Shown here: positions 16,090 through 24,256 of the stretch, in pieces
Layout: each line of letters opens with the position of its first letter
Numbering within the stretch: the stretch's first letter is position 1
Source of the DNA: Oceanococcus sp041619555
Lineage (GTDB): Bacteria; Pseudomonadota; Gammaproteobacteria; Nevskiales; Oceanococcaceae
Direction of reading: 5' to 3'
DNA: 64,000 nt
Assembly (NCBI GenBank): GCA_041619555.1
Contig: JBFKDQ010000011.1
Coordinates: 1 to 64,000 of the forward strand
The notes under the pieces: generated by a model
Database searches by the model: none
What the model was told of the DNA's origin: nothing
What the model saw: only the letters and a program-made list of their open reading frames with translations
Program-made: the position numbers and the translations under genes

Positions 16090-17100
16090 TCAGATCTTGT
16101 CGGAGGTTTCCATCCCTGGATAGAACTGCTTGAACCACTTGCGATACTGCAGGATCGGTCCGTCGCCGTCACACAGCAGAGGATTGGGGCGGTATTTCTT
16201 GTTGTTCCAGACAATGAAATCGACGCTTTCAAAACCTGCGCCTTCCTCCCCTTCAGCCTCACCGATGGCATGATCCACCAGGTGCTTGGCGATCATCGCT
16301 TCCTTGGTGCCTTCCTCGTACTTGAGGTGGGTAAAGCTCATGTTCATCTTCGATGCCTCGCGGGTGTAAGGCACTGAATAGGACACCATCGTGGCCACCA
16401 CGTTTTCATGGTGGAATCGGTAAATCGCCAGACCTGGCCCGACCTGATGGCCCTTGATGTAGCCACCGCGCATGCTGACGAAATATTCGTGATCCTTGAA
16501 ACTGTACTCGGCGCTGGGAATCTCGGCCTCGCCGTGCAGGAACTTGATATGGGCGAAATCAACGCCGTTCTCCGCCACTTCCTGAATCGCCGTGTTCACG
16601 TCCCAGTGACCTTCACGCGGCTCGATGTATTCATCGCTTTCAAGCTCCGGAATGCTCGGCAACTCCCAGCTCGGTGCGGCGGCCTGCGGGTGATACCAGA
16701 CCCAGATCATGCCCCATTTCTCCTGGATGGGCAGAGTCCGCAGCACGGGCTGCTTCTTGCAAACCGGCGGCATGATCTTGGCGTAAGGAATCTTCTTGCA
16801 CCAGCCTTCGGCGTCATACTCCCAGTGGTGGAAGGTGCACCGCAGGTTATCGCCCTGCACCGTACCGCCATGCCCGAGATGGGCGCCAAGATGCGGACAG
16901 AAAGGATCGCTCAGACCCACCTTGCCGGTTTCCTTGCCGCGGAACAGGACCCACTCCTGATCGAGCAGAAAGACGTTGCGGACTTCGCCCTCGGCCAGAT
17001 TCCTGGAGTAGTCGACAAAAAACCAGCCCGCCGGAATTGGAAACGGGCAGCGTTCTAGGCCCTTGGTTTCCTGCAACAGCTTGAGATCTATAACACTCAC
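16090..17100 (-). CDS. Rieske-type non-heme iron oxygenase (KshA/DAF-36-like)
   Basis: The 336-residue oxygenase component has a Rieske cluster motif C68-x-H70 and C88-x2-H91 (CPHLGAHLGHGG ... CTFHHW). The mononuclear iron site is D181, H184 and H189 in ENGVDFAHIKFLHG. The overall layout resembles terminal oxygenases of the 3-ketosteroid 9-alpha-hydroxylase and cholesterol-7-desaturase type, so a steroid or other hydrophobic substrate is a reasonable guess, not a demonstration. The start GTG 17100 has GGAGG ten bases upstream; a TTG three codons earlier overlaps that site too closely. The ferredoxin downstream is a plausible electron donor. Confidence 0.88.
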   Translation of the reverse strand: MSVIDLKLLQETKGLERCPFPIPAGWFFVDYSRNLAEGEVRNVFLLDQEWVLFRGKETGKVGLSDPFCPHLGAHLGHGGTVQGDNLRCTFHHWEYDAEGWCKKIPYAKIMPPVCKKQPVLRTLPIQEKWGMIWVWYHPQAAAPSWELPSIPELESDEYIEPREGHWDVNTAIQEVAENGVDFAHIKFLHGEAEIPSAEYSFKDHEYFVSMRGGYIKGHQVGPGLAIYRFHHENVVATMVSYSVPYTREASKMNMSFTHLKYEEGTKEAMIAKHLVDHAIGEAEGEEGAGFESVDFIVWNNKKYRPNPLLCDGDGPILQYRKWFKQFYPGMETSDKI

Positions 17101-17240
17101 TTTGGACAATCCTCCATAGAATTCAAGGCGAATCCGTCAGGACCTGGATCCACCACTTCAGAAAGCTCCATGTTGCCGAGCATTGCCGTAGCCGGCATCC
17201 CGTGGAAGCATCTTGCGATTCGATGGAATCCAAGAGATAA

Positions 17241-17924
17241 TTAGAGGTTTTTTTGCGCCTCATCGAGCAACACATCGAGCGCAAGCTCACGCGCCGCCGC
17301 CAGCGGATCGGCCGCCCGCACCACCCCGAAACAGGGCACGGGCAGCATCTCCTGCAAGGTCTGCAGATTGGCTTCGAGCCGATCCTGTTGCGGCGGCAGG
17401 ACATTGGCAATCCAGCCCAGAAGCCGCCCCCGCCGGGCAATGACCTCGGCGCTGAGCAGGGCATGATTGAGACAGCCCAGGCGCATCCCCACCACCAGAA
17501 TGACCGGCCAGCCGGCCTGTACCGGCAAGTCCGCCAGACTTTCCTGCGCGTTCAGCGGCACCAGAAATCCACCCGCGCCCTCGACCACCAGCCAGTCGCA
17601 GCGCTGACCCAGCCTCCTCCCCTGTTCCACCAGATCGGCGACACGCGCACGGCGCTTCGCCTCGATCAGGGCTAGGTGCGGCGCAATGGCAGGCGCCAGG
17701 GCCACCGGATTGATCTCTTCATAAGCGAATCCGGGATCCGAGGCGGCAAGCAACTGCAACGCATCGGCATTGCGCAATTGCGTCGGGGGCCCCTCGCAAC
17801 CGGCCGCCACGGGTTTGTAGCCCACGGCGGACAGGCCTCTGCCCCGCAGTGCATGAAGCAACGCGGTCGCGACATGCGTCTTGCCGCAATCGGTATCGGT
17901 CCCGCTGATGAAAACGGCAGGCAT
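17241..17924 (-). CDS. bioD: ATP-dependent dethiobiotin synthetase BioD
   Basis: BioD closes the ureido ring of dethiobiotin from diaminopelargonate, CO2 and ATP, the penultimate step of biotin synthesis. The 227-residue protein has the P-loop GTDTDCGKT (8-16), KPVAAG for substrate binding, and the VVEGAGGFLVPL motif. It starts at ATG 17924, one base after the bioF stop, as the last gene of bioB-bioF-bioD. The amidase and pimeloyl genes bioA, bioC and bioH are not in the window. Confidence 0.96.
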   Translation of the reverse strand: MPAVFISGTDTDCGKTHVATALLHALRGRGLSAVGYKPVAAGCEGPPTQLRNADALQLLAASDPGFAYEEINPVALAPAIAPHLALIEAKRRARVADLVEQGRRLGQRCDWLVVEGAGGFLVPLNAQESLADLPVQAGWPVILVVGMRLGCLNHALLSAEVIARRGRLLGWIANVLPPQQDRLEANLQTLQEMLPVPCFGVVRAADPLAAARELALDVLLDEAQKNL

Positions 17925-17925
17925 G

Positions 17926-19098
17926 TCAGCGCATGATCTGCTGCAGCGCTTGCAACAGATCCTCCACGTCGGTCCGCGCATGCGCGGCAGACAGAGTGAT
18001 GCGCAGACGACAGGTGCCGGGCGGCACCGTCGGCGGACGGATTGCAGTCACCCAGAAGCCCCGCTCCAGCAAGGCCGCGGAAAGCGCCAAGGCGGCTTCC
18101 TCCGAGCCGACCAGCAGCGGCTGAATCGGCGTCTGCGAGCCGGTATCGGGCAAACCGAGTGCTGCCAGACCGGCGCGAAAATGCGCGATCAGCCCCTGCA
18201 GATGAGCGCGCGCCTCATCGGCCTGTTGCACCAGCGACAGGGCCACCCGCAGGCTCGCAACGAGGGCTGGCGGCAGTGCGGTGGTGAAGATCACGCTCCG
18301 GGTGACCTGGGCGAGATACTCGATCAGATCGGCCGAGCCGGCGACAAATGCACCGTACACGCCAAAAGATTTCCCCAGCGTCCCGGTCAGCACCGGCACC
18401 TGTTCGACCCCCAGGCCCTGCGCAGCAAAACTGCCTCGCCCCTGCGGGCCCAGCACGCCCAATCCGTGTGCGTCATCGACCATCAGCCAGGCCTGATGGG
18501 CCGCGGCCAGCGCGGCCAGGCCCGGCAGATCGGCGACATCCCCATCCATGCTGAACACTCCATCGCTGATCAGCATGCGCTGACCGGCTGCGCCACAGGC
18601 CGCCAGCGCCGCCGCTGCCGCCGCCAGATCGGCATGGGCGTACCGCTGTACCCTCGCGCCCGACAGGCGGCAACCATCGATCAGCGACGCATGGTTCAAA
18701 GCATCCGAAATGATGTGGTCCTGCTTGCCCACAAAGGCATCGATCACGCCGGTATTGACCAGATAGCCCGAGCCGAAGAGCAAAGCCCGGGGATAGCCCA
18801 GATACGCTGCCAGCTCCTCTTCAAACGCGGAAATCTCGCAGCTGTGGCCGTTGATGTACTGGGAGGACGTGCTGCCCACACCATAGCGCGCCACGCCTTG
18901 CGCCCAGGCGGCGCGCAGCTGCGGATGCGCGGCAAGCCCCAGATAGTCATTGCTGCAGAACAGGCGCAGGTCGCGGCCAGCAGCATCGCGCAGGCGCGGA
19001 CCGTCCATTGCGCTGAAGCCACGCCGACGACGCAACTGGTTGCTGCGCTCGATCCGCCCCAGTTGAGCGGCCAGAAACTCAGGCAGCGACTGGGGCAC
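17926..19098 (-). CDS. bioF: 8-amino-7-oxononanoate synthase BioF
   Basis: BioF is a PLP-dependent enzyme that condenses pimeloyl thioester with alanine. The 390-residue form has FCSNDYLGLAAHP, the PLP-stacking HASLIDGCRLSG region, DDAHGLGVLG, and the PLP lysine in LTGTLGKSFGVYG. Two starts are possible. GTG 19098 has AGGA at good spacing and gives a family-typical N-terminus. ATG 19113 would overlap bioB by 35 bp and has a poorly spaced site. Either way it overlaps the 3' end of bioB, so the genes are translationally linked. Confidence 0.96.
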   Translation of the reverse strand: MPQSLPEFLAAQLGRIERSNQLRRRRGFSAMDGPRLRDAAGRDLRLFCSNDYLGLAAHPQLRAAWAQGVARYGVGSTSSQYINGHSCEISAFEEELAAYLGYPRALLFGSGYLVNTGVIDAFVGKQDHIISDALNHASLIDGCRLSGARVQRYAHADLAAAAAALAACGAAGQRMLISDGVFSMDGDVADLPGLAALAAAHQAWLMVDDAHGLGVLGPQGRGSFAAQGLGVEQVPVLTGTLGKSFGVYGAFVAGSADLIEYLAQVTRSVIFTTALPPALVASLRVALSLVQQADEARAHLQGLIAHFRAGLAALGLPDTGSQTPIQPLLVGSEEAALALSAALLERGFWVTAIRPPTVPPGTCRLRITLSAAHARTDVEDLLQALQQIMR

Positions 19099-20086
19099 TG
19101 CCGTCCTGTGCATCCTTTTCCGTGGCGCGCGCGCAGTCAGCTGGCATTGCGCTAAGCCCGAGGCGCTCGAACAGAAGCTGATCGGCATCGTGTTCAGGAT
19201 TGCCTGTGGTCAGCAATTTCTCGCCATAGAAAATGGAATTGGCGCCGGCAAAAAAACACAGCGCCTGCGCGGCCTCGCCGAGGCTGCTGCGTCCGGCTGA
19301 CAGCCTGACCATCGCCTTCGGCATCAAGATTCGCGCCACCGCAATCGTCCGCACGAACTCCAGTGGCGAGATATCTTCGGCCTGATCCAGGGGCGTACCG
19401 GCAACCTTGACGAGCTGATTGATCGGCACGCTCTGCGGGTGCTCCGGCAGATTCGCCAGGGTTCGCAACATTTCGGCGCGATCTTCGATCTGCTCGCCCA
19501 TGCCGACGATGCCGCCACAACACACCTTCATGCCCGCATCGCGCACCGCAGCCAGCGTCTGCAATCGATCATCAAAGCGCCGGGTGCTGATGATTTTCTC
19601 GTAATACTCGGGGGAGGTATCGACATTATGATTGTAGTAATCCAGCCCTGCGTCCTTGAGCTGGCGCGCCTGATCTTCGCTCAGCATGCCCAGGGTCATG
19701 CAGGTTTCCATGCCCAGCCCCCGCACCGCCTGAATCATTTTCGCCAGCGTGACGATGTCGCGATCCTTGGGGCTACGCCAGGCCGCGCCCATGCAGAAGC
19801 GAGTCGCACCGGCCGCCTTGGCCTGGGCGGCCGCTTCGCGCACCGCATCCAGCGGCATCAACGGCTCGGCCTCAAGCCCGGTGTTGTAGCGCACGCTCTG
19901 CGGACAATAGGCACAGTCCTCCGGACAGGCCCCGGTCTTGATGTTCAACAAGGTGCTCAACTGCACCTGATTCGGATCGAAATTCGCCCGATGCACCGTG
20001 TGCGCGCGAAACAGCAAGTCATTGAACGGCAATTCGAACAGGGCGCGAACTTCCTCTGCGCTCCAGTCATGGCGGAGAACGGACAT
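19079..20086 (-). CDS. bioB: Biotin synthase BioB
   Basis: BioB is the radical-SAM enzyme that inserts sulfur into dethiobiotin. The 335-residue protein has the radical SAM cluster C54-x3-C58-x2-C61 (GACPEDCAYCPQS), YNHNVDTSPEYYEKI, and GGIVGMGEQIEDRAEML. The C-terminal region (SIFYGEKLLTTGNPEHDAD) is also typical. It is the first gene of the bio operon and is divergent from comF, with start codons overlapping on opposite strands. A possible BirA operator lies upstream. Confidence 0.97.
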   Translation of the reverse strand: MSVLRHDWSAEEVRALFELPFNDLLFRAHTVHRANFDPNQVQLSTLLNIKTGACPEDCAYCPQSVRYNTGLEAEPLMPLDAVREAAAQAKAAGATRFCMGAAWRSPKDRDIVTLAKMIQAVRGLGMETCMTLGMLSEDQARQLKDAGLDYYNHNVDTSPEYYEKIISTRRFDDRLQTLAAVRDAGMKVCCGGIVGMGEQIEDRAEMLRTLANLPEHPQSVPINQLVKVAGTPLDQAEDISPLEFVRTIAVARILMPKAMVRLSAGRSSLGEAAQALCFFAGANSIFYGEKLLTTGNPEHDADQLLFERLGLSAMPADCARATEKDAQDGSAPVAA

Positions 20087-20849
20087 GGATTTTTCCGGAA
20101 TCGGTAGAAACTCACAGCATGAAAGCGCACCCGCAGGCTGTCAACCTCTGTTCAAGATTGTGCTTGACAGGCTGCTGGGCAGCCTCCTGCCCCGCCACTG
20201 CAAGGTCTGCGCACGCCCCTGCGAAGAGGATTTCTGCCCGGCCTGCTGGCGCGAGCTACCCTGGCAGCACCAGCAATGCAGGCTCTGCGCCCTGCCCCTG
20301 CCGCAGCCACAGGCGGCCATCTGCGGCGCCTGCCTGCACACGCCCCCGGCGCAGACTGCGGCATGGACACCCTTCATCTACGCCCACCCGCTCTCCACCC
20401 TGATGCTACGTCTGAAATTCGCCGGCGAACTCGCGATCGCACCGGTCCTCGGACGCGCGCTGTGCCAGGCCCTTCCCACCCACACTCTCGACCTGGAGCG
20501 CGTGGACTACCTGGTCCCGGCCCCTCTGCATCCGCGGCGACTGCGTCAGCGCGGCTTCAACCAGGCCCTGGAACTGTGTCGCCCGCTGGCGCACCGGCAT
20601 GCCCTGCCGATCCGCCAGGATCTCCTGCAGCGCCGCAATGACACGGCGGTGCAATCCCGCCTCTCCGCCAGCGCGAGACGCCGCAATGTCCGACATGCCT
20701 TCACTTGCCGCCAACGCCTGCAAGGCGAACACGTCCTGCTTTTCGATGACGTGATGACCACCGGCGCCACCATGCAGGCCATGGGTCGCTGCCTGCTGCA
20801 ACATGGCGCGGGCAGGATCAGCCAGATCGCGGTCGCGAGGGCGCCCTGA
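20085..20849 (+). CDS. ComF/GntX family phosphoribosyltransferase-like protein
   Basis: The product has an N-terminal zinc-finger-like region with CxxC pairs (CKVCARPC, CPACW, CRLC, CGAC). A phosphoribosyltransferase domain follows, ending in the PRPP-binding motif LLFDDVMTTGATM. ComF proteins are linked to DNA uptake and recombination in naturally competent species. The start is ambiguous. ATG 20085 has a strong GGAG site but lies on top of the divergent bioB start. GTG 20160 gives a shorter, family-like beginning (LDRLLGSLLPRHC) without a clear ribosome site. The gene converges on ubiA 18 bp downstream. Confidence 0.85.
   Translation: MDFSGIGRNSQHESAPAGCQPLFKIVLDRLLGSLLPRHCKVCARPCEEDFCPACWRELPWQHQQCRLCALPLPQPQAAICGACLHTPPAQTAAWTPFIYAHPLSTLMLRLKFAGELAIAPVLGRALCQALPTHTLDLERVDYLVPAPLHPRRLRQRGFNQALELCRPLAHRHALPIRQDLLQRRNDTAVQSRLSASARRRNVRHAFTCRQRLQGEHVLLFDDVMTTGATMQAMGRCLLQHGAGRISQIAVARAP
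20138..20170 (-). promoter_or_regulatory. Possible BirA (biotin repressor) operator upstream of bioB
   Basis: TGTCAACC (20139-20146), 15 bases, then GCTTGACA (20162-20169) forms an inverted repeat resembling the proteobacterial BirA box, whose arms are of the type TTGTnAACC and GGTTnACAA. One position of the inner arm departs from symmetry. It lies about 50 bp upstream of bioB, and the left arm read on the minus strand gives a TTGACA -35-like hexamer. This is motif resemblance plus context only. Confidence 0.45.
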
Positions 20850-20867
20850 GCCGCCCGGGTCTTCCGC

Positions 20868-21764
20868 TCAGGCCAGGCGGTCCAGCAGCAAACCCGCGAA
20901 AATGGCCATGCCAAACCGGTGATTGTTCAGAAAGGCCTGAAAACAGGCCGCCGCCTCACGCTCGCGGATCAGATATTGCTGATATCCACTGTAGCCGGCG
21001 GCCACCGCGACACCGGCGAAGTACAGCGCGCCATAACCCTGCCAGCCCCCCAGCACCAGCAGACCGGCCAGCACCGCCAGCTGCAGGACCGCGGTAATCA
21101 GCCGATCATGGCGACCGAACAGAATCGCACTCGACTTGACGCCGATTTTGAGATCATCGGGCCGATCCACCATCGCATAGAAGGTGTCGTAGACGACGGT
21201 CCACAGCAGCGTGATCAGCACCAGCAACCAGGCTACCGGTGCGATCTCACCGTTCACGGCGGCGAAGCCCATCGGAATGCCGGCGGCAAAGGCCATGCCC
21301 AGATGCGCCTGCGGCAAATGGGTAAAGCGCTTGGCAAAAGGATAGGAAGCCGCCAGCAACATCGCCGGCACGGCGAGCAGCAGGGCCAGGGTGTGCAGGC
21401 GCGAGGCCATGAGCAGTGCCAACACACTGAGCACCACAAACACCAGCACGGCCTCCCAGGCCTGGATCTCGCCTGCGGCCAGCGGCCGCTGGCCGGTGCG
21501 GGCCACATGAGGATCGATCTTGCGATCGGCGAAGTCGTTGATCGCGCAGCCAGCCGAGCGCATCAATACCGTGCCCAGGACAAAGATCAGCAGGATGTCC
21601 CAGGGTGGTGGTCCATCCGCCGCCACCCACAGACCCCAAAGCGTCGGCCACAGCAGCAGCAGGATGCCGATGGGCCGATCCAGCCGCACCAGCCGCCAGT
21701 AAGCCCACAGCCGAGCGCGCAGCAGTCCAGCCTGCGATTCTGTTTCGATTTCATGCATCGGCAT
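20868..21764 (-). CDS. ubiA: 4-hydroxybenzoate polyprenyltransferase UbiA
   Basis: UbiA attaches the polyprenyl chain to 4-hydroxybenzoate in ubiquinone synthesis. The membrane protein of about 298 residues has LDRPIGILLLLWPTLWGLW, the first aspartate motif NDFADRKIDPHVARTGQRPL, and the second in YDTFYAMVDRPDDLKIGVKS. The start (ATG 21764, or ATG 21758 two codons later) overlaps the recG stop. The usual partner ubiC is not adjacent. Confidence 0.95.
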   Translation of the reverse strand: MPMHEIETESQAGLLRARLWAYWRLVRLDRPIGILLLLWPTLWGLWVAADGPPPWDILLIFVLGTVLMRSAGCAINDFADRKIDPHVARTGQRPLAAGEIQAWEAVLVFVVLSVLALLMASRLHTLALLLAVPAMLLAASYPFAKRFTHLPQAHLGMAFAAGIPMGFAAVNGEIAPVAWLLVLITLLWTVVYDTFYAMVDRPDDLKIGVKSSAILFGRHDRLITAVLQLAVLAGLLVLGGWQGYGALYFAGVAVAAGYSGYQQYLIREREAAACFQAFLNNHRFGMAIFAGLLLDRLA

Positions 21765-23751
21765 ATTTTTGCGCATCCGGCAGCCATCGCGCGAGCAGGA
21801 CTTCAATCCATTGCGGCTGCTCGAGCGCGATTTTTTCCGCCAGACTCCGGATGCCGGGCAGCTCTACGGCATCGCGCTGCGGATCGGCAATCTTGAATTC
21901 GGCCAGACCGGACTGGCGTGTCCCCAGGATCTCGCCGGCGCCGCGCAATTCCAGGTCGCGCTCGGCCAGACGGAATCCGTCATGCTCCATGCGCAGGGCC
22001 TCCAGGCGTGCCCGCGCCGTTTCGGTGAGCGGCGGCCGGTACATCAGCACGCAGTGACTCCGAGCCGCGCCGCGCCCGACCCGCCCGCGCAGCTGATGCA
22101 ACTGCGCCAGGCCCATGCGTTCGGCATTGTCGATCACCATCACCGACGCATTGGCCACATCGACACCGACCTCGATCACCGTGGTGGCGACCAGAATATC
22201 GACCTCACCGGCGGCAAATGCAGCCATCACCGCCTGCTTGTCCGCCCGCTTCAGACGGCCATGGACCAGAGCCACACGAAGTTCGGGCAGAGCCTGCTGC
22301 AGCGCGGAATAGATCTCTTCCGCCGCCTCGGCCCAATCCGAGGCCTCGATCACCGGACTCACCCAGTAGGCCTGCCGCCCCTGCCGGCAGGCCAGGCGCA
22401 GACGCTCGATCACCTCCGCCCGCCGGGCCTGCGGCAGCGCCGCCGTGCTCACCGGCGAGCGCCCCGGCGGCAGTTCGTCAATGGCTGAAAAATCCAGGTC
22501 GGCAAACAGGGTTTGCGCCAGCGTGCGGGGGATGGGCGTTGCGGTCATGATCAGCTGATGCGGGTAACAACCGCCGCCTGCCGCCAGTTCGCGCAGACCC
22601 AGCCGCTGATCCACCCCAAAGCGGTGCTGCTCATCCACGATCACAAGACCGACGGCACCGAAATTGTGCTCGCCGTGAAACAGGGCATGGGTGCCGACGA
22701 TCAGCACCGGCCCAATTTCCGGCAGCGCTCGGTCCGCCTTGCCGCCCAGCCAAAGCGGCACCGCCACGCCCAGGGGCTCGAACCATTGGCGCAGGGTCTG
22801 ATGATGCTGCCGCGCGAGAATTTCGGTCGGCGCCATCAGGATGGCGCGCAGCCCCGTTTCCATCGCGCAGGCCGCGGCCAGCGCCGCCACCACGGTCTTG
22901 CCGGCGCCCACATCCCCCTGCAGCAGACGCAGCATGGGACAATTTTGCGCCAGGTCCTGCCCGATTTCCTGCACGCAGCGGTCCTGCGCCGCAGTCAGCG
23001 CGAAAGGCAGGGCGGCGCGCAAGCGCGCCACCAGCGCCCCTGGCCGCAAAGCCACCGCGCGCTGGCTGCGATTCAGCGCGCGCAGCTTCAGCATCGCCAG
23101 GCGGTGGGCCAGCAATTCCTCGCGCAGCAGCCGCCGCCGCGCCCGCTCGATGGCCAGAGGTTGATCCGCCGGCGGCTTGTGGACATCCCGCAGGGCCTGG
23201 TGCAAATCCCCCTCGATCCAGTCTTGCAGCAGGTCCGGGACCAGCTCTTCCAATCTGGACAACAGTTGCCCCACCGCCTGACGGATGCGCTGCTGCGAAA
23301 GACCGGCGGTGGTCGGGTAGATCGGCGTCAGACAGGCCTCCTCCGCCTGCATGGCCTGCGCCTGCGCCAGCACGCGATATTCCGGATGGATCATTTCCAG
23401 CTGCCGGCCGACCAGACGCACTTCGCCGAACACCCGCAACCACTGTCCCGGCTTCAACGCATTTTGCTGGGCGCGGGAAAAATGAAACAGCCGCAGATGC
23501 AGCTCACCGCTGCCATCCCCCAGCCTCAGGACCAGGCTGCGGCGGCGACCGAAACGCAGCTGGGCTTCCAGAATCTGTCCGCAGGCCTGCACGCTCAGAC
23601 CTTCGCGCAGATCTGCCAGCGGCAGGATCCGGGTGCGATCCTCATAGCGCAGCGGCAGATGAAACAGCAGATCACGGGACTGCCGCACACCCAGGCTAGC
23701 GAACTTGGCGGCCAGCGCCGGCCCGATGCCGGGCAGTTGCGTCAACTCCAT
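21751..23751 (-). CDS. recG: ATP-dependent DNA helicase RecG
   Basis: RecG reverses stalled forks and processes branched DNA. The 666-residue protein has an N-terminal OB-fold wedge domain, and helicase motifs including LLQGDVGAGKTVVA (Walker A), VDEQHRFG (DEQH box), MTATPIPRTLAQT and QLRGRVGRGAARSHC. A RecG-type C-terminus follows, and the length is standard for the family. It overlaps ubiA by up to 14 bp and lies 100 bp downstream of ridA. Confidence 0.96.
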   Translation of the reverse strand: MELTQLPGIGPALAAKFASLGVRQSRDLLFHLPLRYEDRTRILPLADLREGLSVQACGQILEAQLRFGRRRSLVLRLGDGSGELHLRLFHFSRAQQNALKPGQWLRVFGEVRLVGRQLEMIHPEYRVLAQAQAMQAEEACLTPIYPTTAGLSQQRIRQAVGQLLSRLEELVPDLLQDWIEGDLHQALRDVHKPPADQPLAIERARRRLLREELLAHRLAMLKLRALNRSQRAVALRPGALVARLRAALPFALTAAQDRCVQEIGQDLAQNCPMLRLLQGDVGAGKTVVAALAAACAMETGLRAILMAPTEILARQHHQTLRQWFEPLGVAVPLWLGGKADRALPEIGPVLIVGTHALFHGEHNFGAVGLVIVDEQHRFGVDQRLGLRELAAGGGCYPHQLIMTATPIPRTLAQTLFADLDFSAIDELPPGRSPVSTAALPQARRAEVIERLRLACRQGRQAYWVSPVIEASDWAEAAEEIYSALQQALPELRVALVHGRLKRADKQAVMAAFAAGEVDILVATTVIEVGVDVANASVMVIDNAERMGLAQLHQLRGRVGRGAARSHCVLMYRPPLTETARARLEALRMEHDGFRLAERDLELRGAGEILGTRQSGLAEFKIADPQRDAVELPGIRSLAEKIALEQPQWIEVLLARWLPDAQKYADA

Positions 23752-23850
23752 CAGCGCCGGGTTCCACCACGACCAGGAAGCGGGCGCCTCGGCCCGCCAG
23801 GTGCGGCCAGGAAAACGACGAACTGTCCCGGGCCGGCAACGCTCTGCGCC

Positions 23851-24237
23851 TCAGTCACCCAGATCTAGCACCGCGTCCGCCTCGACTTCCGCCCCTTTAG
23901 GCAGGGCCGCCACGCCGACCGCGGCGCGCGCGGGATAGGGCGCGGAAAAATATTCCGCCATGACTTCATTCACCTTGGCAAAATTGTCCAGGTCGACGAG
24001 ATAGACATTCAGTTTGACCACATCGGCCAGACTGCCCCCGGCCGCCCGAGCCACCGCTGACAAGTTATCGAAGACCTGGCGGATCTGCTTTTCGATCGGC
24101 CCCGCCACCAGTTCCATCGTTTCCGGATCCAGCGGGATCTGCCCTGACAAATAGACCGTCCGACCAACCCGGATGGCCTGCGAATAGGTGCCGATGGCGG
24201 CCGGCGCCTGGCTTGTGCTGATGATACTGCGGCTCAT
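23851..24237 (-). CDS. ridA: RidA family enamine/imine deaminase
   Basis: RidA hydrolyses reactive 2-aminoacrylate and related imines formed by PLP enzymes. The 128-residue protein has the family signature near its C-terminus (PARAAVGVAALPKGAEVEADA, with the catalytic Arg in PYPARAAVG), and IGTYSQAIRVGRTVYLSGQIPLDP near the N-terminus. The start ATG 24237 follows AGGGA. It lies 19 bp downstream of spoT on the same strand, a common pairing. Confidence 0.95.
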   Translation of the reverse strand: MSRSIISTSQAPAAIGTYSQAIRVGRTVYLSGQIPLDPETMELVAGPIEKQIRQVFDNLSAVARAAGGSLADVVKLNVYLVDLDNFAKVNEVMAEYFSAPYPARAAVGVAALPKGAEVEADAVLDLGD

Positions 24238-24256
24238 GTTGTTTCCCTGTTGCGAT

